Shown here piece by piece: positions 18,979 to 28,717 of a DNA stretch of 64,000 nucleotides (position 1 is its first letter; every line of letters begins with the position of its first letter). The position numbers were made by a program, and so were the translations under genes. Origin of the DNA: Calothrix sp. MO_167.B12 (lineage in GTDB: Bacteria; Cyanobacteriota; Cyanobacteriia; Cyanobacteriales; Nostocaceae); contig JASJCJ010000001.1 of assembly GCA_030066045.1 (NCBI GenBank), positions 62,001-126,000 of the forward strand, written 5' to 3'. The notes beneath the pieces were generated by a model. It saw only the letters and a program-made list of their open reading frames with translations, was not told the origin of the DNA and did no database searches.

Positions 18979-19218
18979 ATGCAGAATAACACTGAAAAAC
19001 AAATTAAAGAAATAATGTCCGAAATTCTGGAAGTAGAAGAAGATAGTATAACTGATGAATTTAGTCCAGAACATACTGAAGTTTGGGATTCACTTAATAA
19101 TCTCAAAATGGTTACTGCTCTAGAAGAAAATTTTAAAATCAGCTTGACTATGGAGGAAATAAATTCCATGGTTGATTTTGCAAGAATTAAAAATGTTATT
19201 TGTAAGTATGTCAAATAA
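18979..19218 (+). CDS. Acyl carrier protein
   Basis: This 79-residue acidic protein has the phosphopantetheine attachment motif DSL (EVWDSLNNLKMV) with the serine at residue 38. The four-helix pattern and EENFKISLTMEEI segment are standard for ACPs. An SD (aagga) lies 9 bp before ATG. It sits between the FkbH-like gene and the MaoC-SDR fusion, so it is a dedicated carrier for this module rather than the fatty-acid ACP. A phosphopantetheinyl transferase must act on it; none is encoded in the window. Confidence 0.9.
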   Translation: MQNNTEKQIKEIMSEILEVEEDSITDEFSPEHTEVWDSLNNLKMVTALEENFKISLTMEEINSMVDFARIKNVICKYVK

Positions 19219-19233
19219 TTACTATTGTAGAAT

Positions 19234-20859
19234 ATGAAAACATTAGGTGTTAGATTTCAAATTTCTGCAGAGATGGTGAAGGATTTCGCAGAATTGACAG
19301 GTGACTATAATTCACTACACATGGATGAAGAGTTTGCCAGAAAATCAAAGTACAGGCAACGAATAGTACATGGAATGTTGCCTTTTAGTTTTATTGCTCT
19401 TCTCCAGAATGATTTTCCCAACAACCAGATTGAGTTTTTAAGTTTTGATACCAACTTTCGTCGACCCATTTTCGTGGGTGATGAAATTAAACTTGAGATC
19501 ACATATTCAAACTCTAAAAATGAAAATTATGAATATCAAGCACTGTGGTATAGGTTCGGAACTCAAGATATTTTGATCAAATCTAGAGGAAATTTTAGTC
19601 TGATTAATCTGAGCCATTTACCAGAAGCACTGAGTCACAATAAAAACTGTTTTGTTCTAGATGAACTATTTGAAAATACGTATACAATTCAAGATATAGT
19701 TGATAAAAAAGGTGAATTTAATCTCTTAATCGATACAGTACTGACTCGTAGATATAAAGACTATATCTTTATGAGTGGGTTATTGCATCCAAGTGATGAT
19801 ATTTATATGTGCAAGAACCTAGCTGCTACTCTTCTATTATCTAGTTTGGTCGGTATGAAGTTGCCAGGCAGATATGCTACTTTTGCAAAGTTTATATTTT
19901 CTTTTCAAGAAAATATTAATACTGAAGATTTTTATAAACTTAGTGGTGAGGTCAATAAAGTTTCTGCTAAGAGCGAGTCACTGGAAATTGTAACGACTCT
20001 TGCAAATAATAACAAAGTTATTGCTAACGGAAAACTAAGTGTAACAGTAAATACTCCACCCCGACAAACCATAAGTTGTGAGGAAATCAGATCTAATTAC
20101 TTAGATATGAATCTTAAGGATAAAGTAATTATCATCACCGGTGCAAGTCGAGGAATTGGTGCAGCTACAGCAAAACTTTTTGCAATGCATGAAGCTAAAG
20201 TTGTTATTAATTATTACAGAGGTAAGCAAGATGCTGAATTGATAGTTAAGGAAATTGAACAATTTGGTGGAAATGCTATTGCATTACAATGTGATATTCG
20301 AGATGAGATTCAGGTTGTAGATTTAATTAGTGATGTTGTTGAGAAATTTGGTACTATCAATATTTTAGTTAATAATGCAGTCAAAGAATTTATTCCTAAA
20401 AAACTCTTACAAATTGGGTGGAACGACTATTTAAGTGAATTAGAAGTTTCTTTAAAAGGGATGCATAATTTATGTAAACAAGTTATCCCCATATTTCAAG
20501 AGCAACGGGGAGGAAAAATTATTAATTTATCGACTACGACTGTTGATAATCCAGTAACTGGTCAAAACCAATATATAACAGCAAAAAGTGCTGTTGTGGG
20601 TTATACAAAAAGTCTAGCGAGAGAACTGGCTGGATCTAATATTCAAGTTAATCTTGTAACTCCGAATATGACTGATACAGATCTCATTGCTTGTATTCCT
20701 TCAGAATTTGCTAAAAAAATAGCTTCAGAAAGAGCATTTGGCAGAAATTTACAGCCAATCGAGGTCGCTCAAAGTATTTTGTTTTTAGCTTCAAGCTGGT
20801 CAAACTCTATAACAGGTCAGAAAGTTGTACTTAATCTAGGAGAATTACCTTTTGGATAA
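19234..20859 (+). CDS. MaoC-like dehydratase fused to SDR (FabG-like) reductase
   Basis: Two enzymes are joined in 541 residues. The N-terminal hot-dog domain (about 1-130) has the (R)-hydratase signature with catalytic D24 and H29 (GDYNSLHMD) and the IVHGM block. A second hot-dog-like region fills about 150-285. The C-terminal SDR (about 293-541) has TGASRGIG near residue 301 and a catalytic Ser block (NLSTTT) and Tyr-x3-Lys (YITAK) near 447-451. This pairing can hydrate or dehydrate and reduce 3-keto/3-hydroxyacyl thioesters, presumably on the ACP encoded 15 bp upstream. The product is probably handed to an acyltransferase, for example the one at 21049. Confidence 0.87.
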   Translation: MKTLGVRFQISAEMVKDFAELTGDYNSLHMDEEFARKSKYRQRIVHGMLPFSFIALLQNDFPNNQIEFLSFDTNFRRPIFVGDEIKLEITYSNSKNENYEYQALWYRFGTQDILIKSRGNFSLINLSHLPEALSHNKNCFVLDELFENTYTIQDIVDKKGEFNLLIDTVLTRRYKDYIFMSGLLHPSDDIYMCKNLAATLLLSSLVGMKLPGRYATFAKFIFSFQENINTEDFYKLSGEVNKVSAKSESLEIVTTLANNNKVIANGKLSVTVNTPPRQTISCEEIRSNYLDMNLKDKVIIITGASRGIGAATAKLFAMHEAKVVINYYRGKQDAELIVKEIEQFGGNAIALQCDIRDEIQVVDLISDVVEKFGTINILVNNAVKEFIPKKLLQIGWNDYLSELEVSLKGMHNLCKQVIPIFQEQRGGKIINLSTTTVDNPVTGQNQYITAKSAVVGYTKSLARELAGSNIQVNLVTPNMTDTDLIACIPSEFAKKIASERAFGRNLQPIEVAQSILFLASSWSNSITGQKVVLNLGELPFG

Positions 20860-20866
20860 AAAACTC

Positions 20867-20995
20867 GGCGTTGCTGAATGGAAGTATGAATTTACATTTT
20901 TCAATCTTATTGAAGAACGATTTTATCCTTTAACAAAGCAGCACTCCGTGCATAAGATTGCGCGAACTTAATTTATACCTGGATTTAGCAACGCC
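20867..20995. mobile_element. MITE-like element with GGCGTTGCTGAAT terminal repeats
   Basis: GGCGTTGCTGAAT at 20867-20879 and ATTTAGCAACGCC at 20983-20995 match in 12 of 13 positions as inverted repeats. The 129-bp element has no ORF and fills almost the whole gap between the MaoC-SDR and acyltransferase genes. It may weaken or modulate read-through between them. Confidence 0.75.
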
Positions 20996-21048
20996 AAAAA
21001 CTCAATATAATTATTACTTTTTTTCTCTAAAAAAGAGAAATTATAGAA

Positions 21049-21576
21049 ATGAAATTAGATAAAATTATTCGTAGATTTTTATTACCTTCACCAGTTGTAT
21101 CTGTATACTTCATGATGAAATATGAATGCAAAGTTAGCCCAAAGGCTGAAGTTGAGCTAAGTAACCTATTGATAATAGGGAAAAATACCGAGATTGGTTC
21201 TTTCACCAAAATCAAAGCCTCGGATGGCCTATTACATATAGGTGCAAACGGCTCTATCTCCACTGGATGTTTTATTAGCTCCCACACAGGAGGTGTTAAA
21301 ATAGGTAATTACTGTATGATTGGTCCTAATTCTTCTATTATCGGTAATAGTTATAATTACAATAAATTAGATGTACCAATTCTTGAGCAGGGAATTACAT
21401 CCAAGGGAATTAAAATTGGTGATAGTGTCTGGATTGGTGCAGGTTCTTGCATTTTAGATGGGGCTGAAATTGGAAGCGGGGTGATTATTGCTCCAAATTC
21501 AGTTGTATCCTCTAGAATACCTGAAAATTCTATTGTTAGTGGTAATCCTGCAAAAGTCATTTTTAAGAGAAGATAA
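21049..21576 (+). CDS. Hexapeptide-repeat (LbH) acyltransferase
   Basis: This 175-residue protein is built from left-handed beta-helix hexapeptide repeats: IGKNTEIGSF, IGANGSISTG, IGNYCMIGPNSSIIG, then IGDSVWIGAGSCILDGAEIG, and the usual end block IPENSIVSGNPAKVIF. Such enzymes transfer acetyl or other acyl groups from a thioester to sugar hydroxyls or amines. Being immediately downstream of the FkbH-ACP-MaoC/SDR genes, it is a candidate for placing that module's acyl group on the polymer, but an acetyl-CoA-dependent role is equally possible. Confidence 0.85.
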   Translation: MKLDKIIRRFLLPSPVVSVYFMMKYECKVSPKAEVELSNLLIIGKNTEIGSFTKIKASDGLLHIGANGSISTGCFISSHTGGVKIGNYCMIGPNSSIIGNSYNYNKLDVPILEQGITSKGIKIGDSVWIGAGSCILDGAEIGSGVIIAPNSVVSSRIPENSIVSGNPAKVIFKRR

Positions 21577-21631
21577 GTAAAGCTTTTTCAAGATATTTGA
21601 CAAAACATTTATATGATACTTCGTCAATAAA

Positions 21632-22813
21632 ATGATTAATTCAAATCTCAAACCAGAAATCAAACCTATCCAAAAAGTCAAGAACAATGTTCATGTAATG
21701 CATGTAGTGGACAAATTAAGTGTCTCTGGATCTGGTATTCATGGAGTTACAAGAGCAATTGAACGGTGGATACCTCGTTTTGATAAAAAAGAATTTAAAT
21801 TTAGTATTTGTAGTTTGCGTACTCCCGAAGTAGCAAGTGAATTGTTTGAGAGTCAAGGAATACCTGTTCACTTCTTAAGTAAAAGCAAGTTTGATCCGAG
21901 GATATTAACTAGTTTACTCGATCTAGTTAGGCGTGAAAGACCTCATATCTTACATTTACATGGCTATGGGGCTACGAATTTTGGTCGTGTTGTTAGTTTA
22001 TTAACAGGTATTCCAAATATTATTCATGAACATGTTGTTATCCCGAACCAACCTATTTATCAAACTATTGCAGATACAATTCTATCTCCATTAAGTAAGA
22101 AAGTGATCGCATGTTCAGATCCTGTTAAAGAGTTTATGATTTCTGATCGGAAAGTGAGACCAGAGAAGATAGAAACATTGTTTTACGGGCTTCCACTTGC
22201 TGAGTTTCGACCCCCTCCCCATGATATATGCGAAAATGAGCGGCTTCGTCTAGGACTTGCTAGTGATGATAAAGTTGTATGTAATGTAGGTCGACTAGAT
22301 ACCCAGAAAGGCCAAATTTTTTTGTTGAAGGCTGCTGTTTCGATCTTGAAAGAGTTCCCAAAAACTCGTTTTCTCATTGTTGGTGAAGGTCCAGACCGTT
22401 CCATGCTTGAATCGATTACTCAACAGGAAAGAATCTCTGATCAGGTGATTTTTACCGGGTTTCGCCAGGACGTACCAACCCTTCTCGCACTATCAGATAT
22501 TGTTGCAATGCCTTCACTTTGGGAAGGTTTGCCAATATCTCTTGTTGAGGCAATGAACATGAGAAAACCAGTGGTAGGTACTACTGCTGGAGGCATGGGA
22601 TCAGCTATTCGTGATGGAGAGACAGGTTACATAGTGCCATTCAAGAATGTTGATTTGTTAGCAGAAAAGATTATTTATTTACTTAAGGACTCACACCTTG
22701 CTCAAAGAATGGGCGAGAAGGGCTGGGAAGTATGTCAGAATAACTATGACATTTCTAACTCAGTGCAGCGACTTAGTGAAATTTATAGGGAATTAGTTGA
22801 TCAGAATAATTGA
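21632..22813 (+). CDS. Glycosyltransferase family 4
   Basis: This 393-residue GT-B enzyme has an N-terminal acceptor domain with HVMHVVDKLSVSGSGIHG and HLHGYGATNFGRV. The donor domain has NVGRLDTQKGQIFLL, FTGFRQDVPTLLALSD and the E-x7-E motif in WEGLPISLVEAMNM, followed by GTTAGGMG. A gap of 55 bp separates it from the acyltransferase gene. Its base composition is less AT-rich than the FkbH genes just upstream, which hints at a different origin within the cluster. Confidence 0.9.
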   Translation: MINSNLKPEIKPIQKVKNNVHVMHVVDKLSVSGSGIHGVTRAIERWIPRFDKKEFKFSICSLRTPEVASELFESQGIPVHFLSKSKFDPRILTSLLDLVRRERPHILHLHGYGATNFGRVVSLLTGIPNIIHEHVVIPNQPIYQTIADTILSPLSKKVIACSDPVKEFMISDRKVRPEKIETLFYGLPLAEFRPPPHDICENERLRLGLASDDKVVCNVGRLDTQKGQIFLLKAAVSILKEFPKTRFLIVGEGPDRSMLESITQQERISDQVIFTGFRQDVPTLLALSDIVAMPSLWEGLPISLVEAMNMRKPVVGTTAGGMGSAIRDGETGYIVPFKNVDLLAEKIIYLLKDSHLAQRMGEKGWEVCQNNYDISNSVQRLSEIYRELVDQNN

Positions 22814-23082
22814 CCATTCAATCTAAAGAATAAATTCCTCCTACTATAGTGCTTCTCAGTCAACTGAAGTACACCTAAACCTTTTATATCAAAACAAGCA
22901 ACCTTAACGATGTACCTCACTAAATTGAGAAACGCTATAATGCAGATTCTTGATAAATACATTAATTTCCAGGAATGTTCTCTTGAAAGCACCTCCACAA
23001 GGGGAAATCAAAATTATTAAGCTCTCGTAATTTGAATTAAAATTTTGTGATCGACCAATATATATTCATACAGGAGAAAATT

Positions 23083-23817
23083 TTGATAGTTTCAGAACAA
23101 AGTCACTACAATCTCAAACCTGTTACTAAGGCAGGTAAGCGAAAAAAAGAATCAATTCAAAATGATTTGTTCACTTTTCTAATTCCTAAATTATCTCAAT
23201 TTGCCAATGTATTGGAAGTAGGTTCTGGGCAAGGTGCATTCGCGAATGAATGTCGGTCAAGACAATTCTCTTACGTAGGTATAGAACCTAGTAAAGAACT
23301 CAGCCAACAATTGAGAAAAGATGGATTCAATATAGTTAGCGAAGCAGTTCCTCCAATTCCTTTAAAAAGTGAAACATTTGATCTAGTTCATTCCGATCAA
23401 TTTGTTGAACATCTGCGTGACTATAGTGAAGTGATGAATTTTTTCCTTGAGACTTATAGAATACTAAAACCTGGTGGATACACATCAGTAGTTGTACCAA
23501 ACTTTGATACTATTAACCATTTATTTTTCAAATATGAATACCAGCATAGCTATATCACTAATATCTACCGACTGAAAAATATTTTGGAAGATTGTGGGTT
23601 TGAAATAGCTAATAAACAATGTTTCTTTCTTTGGTTATCACCAAAATTTAATTGGCTCGATCGCTTGCTTGCACATATCATCATACCCATATCAATCAAT
23701 CCACTAGTGCAGACATTGATACGTACATTGATTTCCGAAGATTTTCTCTTTAGAGTGCATAAGAATATGTTTGATCAGGTTGCAATTGTAGCCAGGAAAC
23801 CTTTGAATACACCTTAG
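23083..23817 (+). CDS. Class I SAM-dependent methyltransferase
   Basis: This Methyltransf_11/23-type enzyme shows motif I as VLEVGSGQGAFANE, then FDLVHSDQFVEHL and VLKPGGYTSVVVPNF-type sequence. The acceptor is unknown; O-methylation of a sugar is the usual role in such clusters. The ORF track uses GTG 23047, but AGGAG at 23072-23076 lies 6 bp before an in-frame TTG at 23083, so the protein probably begins MIVSEQSHYN. Length is then 244 aa. The flippase gene follows after 37 bp. Confidence 0.82.
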   Translation: MIVSEQSHYNLKPVTKAGKRKKESIQNDLFTFLIPKLSQFANVLEVGSGQGAFANECRSRQFSYVGIEPSKELSQQLRKDGFNIVSEAVPPIPLKSETFDLVHSDQFVEHLRDYSEVMNFFLETYRILKPGGYTSVVVPNFDTINHLFFKYEYQHSYITNIYRLKNILEDCGFEIANKQCFFLWLSPKFNWLDRLLAHIIIPISINPLVQTLIRTLISEDFLFRVHKNMFDQVAIVARKPLNTP

Positions 23818-23854
23818 ATTTTGGAAACCAGATCCCTTAAATTCAGATCTTTTC

Positions 23855-25261
23855 ATGAAAACTCTGCTCAGTCGCCTAGATTTTTCCTACATCTATGCTT
23901 TCCTAGGTGAAATCACTCTAGGTATTACTTTTCTCTTTTACATACTTCTAGCTAGGTTTCTAGGACCTGAGCAGTATGGGATATTTGCTTCCGCCACTGC
24001 TTTGGGAGGAATTCTCGCCTTTTTTATCCAATTTGGGCTTCCAACTTTATTAGCACGAGAAGTCGCTGCCGATCCTCATGAAGGTTCAAAATCGACCATC
24101 AAATTTCTGCTCCTTGAAGTCTTAAACTCCTTGCCAGTTCTGATTTTACTTTTACCCCTTGCCCAGATACTAGGTTTTAAGGGTACTGGTATCATGGTGT
24201 GTTATTTAGTTGTTCTGGCAGAAATTTGTCGTAGTGCCAAACAAACTCTACGTGCTGTTTTTCGGGGAATAGGGAAATTCAGAGATGAAACTGTCTCTGT
24301 AGCCATAGAAAGGTTATTTGTAGCAATAATTGCAGGTACTGTATTGTTATGGTCTCAGGACTTGGTGTGGGTTGTAGCAACTTTAGTAATAGTTCGCCAA
24401 TTGGATATTTTAGGACTCATCTACTACTTAAATAAGCAGACATCAATTTGGTCTCCGATTAACATCAAAAGTCTCTGGAAAATCTTGCAAATGGCTTATC
24501 CATTTGCATTATCGGGAGTTTTATGGGTTCTCTACTATCAAATTGATGTGTTGATGCTCAAGGTATTGGCTCCAACTGAACAAGCTGGATTTTACAGTGC
24601 TTCTTACCGGATTATAGAAATTTTTTCTGCACTACCTAGAGTGATTTTTTTAGTGACTTTCACTAGATTCGCACAATGCCATGCCAAAACTCCTGAGAGA
24701 TTACCAGAAGAAATTAATAAATCAGTTCTTCTTCTTTTGGTAATAGTGTTACCAATCCTAGCCATTGCTGCCTTCTACCAAACTAATTTAGTAACTACAA
24801 TTTATGGTCAGGCTTTTTCTCCTGCTGTTAACTCCCTAGCTATTTTACTACCTAGCTTAAGCATAAAAATGTTTGCAACCTTGATGGAATATTTCCTTCA
24901 AGCTACGGGACGAGAAAAGTCTTTACCTCCTTTACTCTTATCTACTGTATTAGTTAATATTATTGTTAACACTATTCTCATACCTATCTTAGGAGCAGTC
25001 GGTGCAGCGGTAGCAACATTAATAAGTGAGATTATATTAGCTATATTTGGTCTTAACTTAATGATTCGTATCGGCTACAAACAAGTAGGTAAACGCACTC
25101 GTTTGATTGCCATAATTAGTTTGTTACTAGCAGCTACTCCATCTTTAATAATTAATGGATTAAACCCAATTTTAGGAATGGTATTTATGTTTACTTGTGC
25201 TACAGCAATATTTTCTTTAATTAAGCAAAATCCGGTTTTAAAAAATATGAAAATAACGTGA
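23855..25261 (+). CDS. Wzx-type polysaccharide flippase
   Basis: This is a 468-residue polytopic protein of the MOP superfamily (Polysacc_synt family), with about 12-14 hydrophobic segments. The N-terminus (GEITLGITFLFYILLARFLGPEQYGIFASA) is characteristic. It should flip lipid-linked repeat units from the cytoplasmic to the periplasmic face. Together with the Wzz/Wzc-like protein at 29915 it marks this as a Wzx/Wzy-type export system, although no Wzy polymerase is visible in the window. Confidence 0.88.
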   Translation: MKTLLSRLDFSYIYAFLGEITLGITFLFYILLARFLGPEQYGIFASATALGGILAFFIQFGLPTLLAREVAADPHEGSKSTIKFLLLEVLNSLPVLILLLPLAQILGFKGTGIMVCYLVVLAEICRSAKQTLRAVFRGIGKFRDETVSVAIERLFVAIIAGTVLLWSQDLVWVVATLVIVRQLDILGLIYYLNKQTSIWSPINIKSLWKILQMAYPFALSGVLWVLYYQIDVLMLKVLAPTEQAGFYSASYRIIEIFSALPRVIFLVTFTRFAQCHAKTPERLPEEINKSVLLLLVIVLPILAIAAFYQTNLVTTIYGQAFSPAVNSLAILLPSLSIKMFATLMEYFLQATGREKSLPPLLLSTVLVNIIVNTILIPILGAVGAAVATLISEIILAIFGLNLMIRIGYKQVGKRTRLIAIISLLLAATPSLIINGLNPILGMVFMFTCATAIFSLIKQNPVLKNMKIT

Positions 25262-25366
25262 ATACATGAAAAATCAACAATCATGATTACTTCTTTAATT
25301 GAATTTAGAGTTAAGCAGTCCATAACCTAAAAAATTTTACTTTAAGTATAAAACCAAATAATTAAT

Positions 25367-26977
25367 ATGAACTTAACAGGCTTAACCATATTAAAATTAC
25401 CAATACTAAATATTACGAAGAAACAATTAAGCCAATGGCTTCCTATAAGTTTAATCTTAATATTTGCTACTGGATTACGACTTTATCAACTAGGATCAGA
25501 AAGTCTATGGGTTGATGAGATGTTCAGTATCCTTGGTGCAGAAAAGCTCAATCAAAGTACACGACCACTGTATTTTGCACTTCTACGTGTTTGGATGATA
25601 TTTGGGACAAGCGATGCCTGGTTACGAGGACTTGCACTCTTATTTGGTATAGGTAGCATATTCTTTACTTATCAGCTAGGTCGTCGTCTAGCAAGTCAGC
25701 CAGTCGGTTTAATTGCTGCTTTGTTGATGACCTTTTCTCCACTATTCATTAATCATTCCCAAGAGATAAGATTTTATACTCTTAGTACTTTCCTTTGTAT
25801 TGCTGGTACCCTAATCTTAAGCTATTTGTTTGAGCGTCCCAGCAAAATATTAATGGGATGGTGGGCATTTGCACGTGCTTTAGCAACTTTAACTACTCCA
25901 CTGAATGTCCTAATGCTGATACCGGACATTATTCTATTTAGTTGGAGATTTAGGAAAGAACGTCGGTGGTTATTACTCCTTGGAAAAGGACTGATGATAA
26001 TCGGTTGTTTTTCACTTGTGCCTGCGTTAGTCTTGATTTTTGGGGGTTCATTTTCCGATTACATGAATGGAGGAGCTAGTAATTATCCCAAACCTAGCAT
26101 TGGTAAAATTATTAGTATGCTCCCAAGATTTTCAGCATCCTGGGGATTAAAAGAACTATTGGCTTCAGTTCAAGTTTTAAGTCAAAATACCGATAGCGGT
26201 TTATTACAAAATATTTTAAATTTAAATCACATCACAAATATATTACATTTGTTGTGCTATACCATATACACTATAGTCTTAATTGGTTTATTAGTTATTG
26301 CTCTACGTAATGGTAAGGGGCAAAAAAGATTTTCATCAGGACAACTAATTTGGGTTGCAACATGGGGATTTTTACCCACAACTGCTATCTTATTCATATC
26401 TTACGTATTTAGTACTATATGGATACCCCGTTACCTATTATTCATTGCGCCTTACTTATTTATTCTTCTAGCAGTCGGTATAGTTAAAGTTTGGCATCAA
26501 TGGCGATCGCTGGCAATATTCATGGTTGCTGCCTATATATTTACGGTTAGTAGTGGACTAGTAAATTACTACACAAATCTGGATCGTCCTGATTTTAAGA
26601 GAGCAGCACAGATGATTAGCATTAATGAAAAACCAGGTGATGTTATTGTTGCCCATATACCGGAAATTTTTCATGACTATTCCGTAGCTCGCTACTACCA
26701 GGGAAAAGCACCCCTCTACAACACCAAGCGTCCTCCACTCCCTCAAACATTCGATAGAGTTTTCATTAAGCAAAAATTGGGTAGCTTACCACCTATTACA
26801 GGTAATCTTTGGTTGACCTGTTGGAAATTTTGTGATAATCAAGAAGAAATTAACCTAATCTTTGAAGCTCTTGTGGGTCAAGATTTTCATGTCCAAACAC
26901 AAAAGATATTTGGAGACCCAAAAGTTTCAGATAGCGTCAAGGTATTTCAAGTAACGCGCACTGTTACAAAATCGTAG
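25367..26977 (+). CDS. Glycosyltransferase family 39 / PMT-type membrane protein
   Basis: This 536-residue protein resembles ArnT/PMT-type GT-C transferases, which use polyprenyl-phosphate-linked sugars on the periplasmic side. The first external loop has the acidic catalytic pair in LGSESLWVDEMFS. About ten hydrophobic helices follow, and the C-terminal 130 residues are soluble. Immediately downstream is a DPM1/ArnC-like enzyme that would make the polyprenyl-phosphate sugar donor, so the two form a plausible pair. HIP1 lies in the gene near 26504. Confidence 0.8.
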   Translation: MNLTGLTILKLPILNITKKQLSQWLPISLILIFATGLRLYQLGSESLWVDEMFSILGAEKLNQSTRPLYFALLRVWMIFGTSDAWLRGLALLFGIGSIFFTYQLGRRLASQPVGLIAALLMTFSPLFINHSQEIRFYTLSTFLCIAGTLILSYLFERPSKILMGWWAFARALATLTTPLNVLMLIPDIILFSWRFRKERRWLLLLGKGLMIIGCFSLVPALVLIFGGSFSDYMNGGASNYPKPSIGKIISMLPRFSASWGLKELLASVQVLSQNTDSGLLQNILNLNHITNILHLLCYTIYTIVLIGLLVIALRNGKGQKRFSSGQLIWVATWGFLPTTAILFISYVFSTIWIPRYLLFIAPYLFILLAVGIVKVWHQWRSLAIFMVAAYIFTVSSGLVNYYTNLDRPDFKRAAQMISINEKPGDVIVAHIPEIFHDYSVARYYQGKAPLYNTKRPPLPQTFDRVFIKQKLGSLPPITGNLWLTCWKFCDNQEEINLIFEALVGQDFHVQTQKIFGDPKVSDSVKVFQVTRTVTKS

Positions 26978-27039
26978 AAAAAATTGCAGATGCCAATTTG
27001 ACTTCTATTATTCTTAGTAATGATATATCCCATATAACT

Positions 27040-28047
27040 ATGCAAAATTCATTATTTTCTAAACAATACCAAGAGCCCGTTCTCTTAAACCCTGTTAAGC
27101 CACAAATATCAGTAGTGGTACCTATTTATAACGAAGTAGAAAGTCTATCCATATTAGTGGAGTCCATCACTGAGAGTTTAAATGGTATTGGACTCAGCTA
27201 CGAGCTAATCTGCGTTGATGATGGTTCTCAAGATGGTTCCGTGCAACTGCTCCAAAAACTAACACTCAGTTACCCACATTTACGAGCCATTATTCTGCGG
27301 CGCAATTATGGTCAAACCGCAGCCATGGCTGCTGGATTTAACTATGCACGGGGTAAAACTATTATCACTTTAGATGGTGATTTACAAAATGATCCGGCTG
27401 ATATTCCCATGCTGCTTGCTAAACTAGATGAGGGCTATGACTTAGTCAGTGGATGGCGTAAAAATCGTCAGGATGCAGCTTTAACCCGTCTGGTACCTTC
27501 TAAAATAGCTAACTGGTTAATTGGTAAAATTACTGGGGTTAAGCTGCATGATTATGGCTGCTCCTTGAAGGCTTATCGTTCAGAATTGGTAGCTGACATG
27601 AATCTCTATGGAGAGTTGCATAGATTCTTACCAGCTTTAGCTTTTATTGAAGGAGCAAGAATTACTGAGCTACCAGTAAACCACCATAAACGTCAGTATG
27701 GACATAGTAAATATGGACTTGGTCGCACTATCAGGGTAGTACTGGATTTAATTACTGTATTTTTCATCAAAAAGTTCTTGACACGACCAATGCACGTATT
27801 TGGGTCATTGGGAATTATATCTCTAGTCATCGGCACTGGTTTAGGTCTTTACTTGACTTTCTTAAAACTATTTCTTAATCAGGGTATTGGCGATCGACCA
27901 CTGCTTATTTTGACTGTAGTATTAGTTTTAACAGGTATACAATTGTTTAGCTTTGGTTTATTGGGTGAAATGCTCATGCGTACTTATCATGAATCACAAG
28001 GAAAACCTATTTATAGAGTGAGAGAAGTACTAGGAGATCAGATTTAA
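27040..28047 (+). CDS. Polyprenyl-phosphate glycosyltransferase (GT2, DPM1/ArnC/GtrB-like)
   Basis: The GT-A domain shows SVVVPIYNEVESL, ICVDDGSQDGS and the metal motif in TLDGDLQNDPADIP. Two C-terminal TM helices (about 235-260 and 270-300) follow the KKFLTRPMHVFG block typical of GtrB/ArnC enzymes. It should transfer a sugar from its nucleotide carrier to undecaprenyl phosphate, supplying a GT-C enzyme such as that at 25367. The ORF track starts at TTG 26998; ATG 27040 is preferred because conserved sequence only begins later, but there is no clear SD for either. Confidence 0.85.
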   Translation: MQNSLFSKQYQEPVLLNPVKPQISVVVPIYNEVESLSILVESITESLNGIGLSYELICVDDGSQDGSVQLLQKLTLSYPHLRAIILRRNYGQTAAMAAGFNYARGKTIITLDGDLQNDPADIPMLLAKLDEGYDLVSGWRKNRQDAALTRLVPSKIANWLIGKITGVKLHDYGCSLKAYRSELVADMNLYGELHRFLPALAFIEGARITELPVNHHKRQYGHSKYGLGRTIRVVLDLITVFFIKKFLTRPMHVFGSLGIISLVIGTGLGLYLTFLKLFLNQGIGDRPLLILTVVLVLTGIQLFSFGLLGEMLMRTYHESQGKPIYRVREVLGDQI

Positions 28048-28306
28048 CTAAAATCAACGTGTTCTTGATTGTTACAGTCGATATTGAATGATTTTTTACA
28101 CATTTAATAATTTATGTACGCAAAAAAATAAACCCATCTTCTCATATATTTATATGGTTAATACTAATCATTTATTGTAGAAATAGAGTTAATTTGTGCA
28201 AGATCAATACTTTATAGAAAATTGGTATTAACTTTAATCAAAAAATACTATTAATTGGCTTGAAAACTAAGATACGGATGATATACTAAATAGAAATAAA
28301 CATAAT

Positions 28307-28537
28307 TTAACGTAAGTTCGACGAAATTAGGAGGCTAAAACCCTGATGTGGAAAAGATTTGTGCAATTCAGGTGACGAGTCACTTACCAAATAGTTGAGA
28401 ATGAAGTCAACAATTAACCTAATTGAAACGTAATTGATTTTATTCTCAATAAGTCCTGGATTTTTATGAGCAGGCAATTTCCCTAATTACATACAGGCAA
28501 TGGTTTCATAGTTTAAAACTCGTCGAACTCACGTTAA
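28307..28537. mobile_element. MITE-like element with TTAACGTAAGTTCGACGA ends
   Basis: TTAACGTAAGTTCGACGA at 28307-28324 and TCGTCGAACTCACGTTAA at 28520-28537 pair in 17 of 18 positions. The 231-bp interior has no coding capacity. This looks like a non-autonomous derivative of an insertion sequence. Confidence 0.75.
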
Positions 28538-28668
28538 TTTATTCTATTCTAGATGATATATATCCAAAATTTAAAGCTATATATATGTTATTTAGCACTA
28601 AATTTATTTGAGTTTCAGTATATTTACAGTTCACGATTAAATTCTACTTCATATATTTAATCAATAAA

Positions 28669-28717
28669 TTAAGAGTTTAATATATTCAATTTAAAATTGA
28701 ATATATTAAACTCTTAA
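28669..28717. repeat. Perfect 22-bp stem hairpin, 5-nt loop
   Basis: TTAAGAGTTTAATATATTCAAT pairs exactly with ATTGAATATATTAAACTCTT plus AA around a TTAAA loop. It is AT-rich and lacks a following T-run, so it is not a standard intrinsic terminator. It could be a bidirectional stop or RNA-processing site, or the fold-back core of a small element. Confidence 0.75.
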
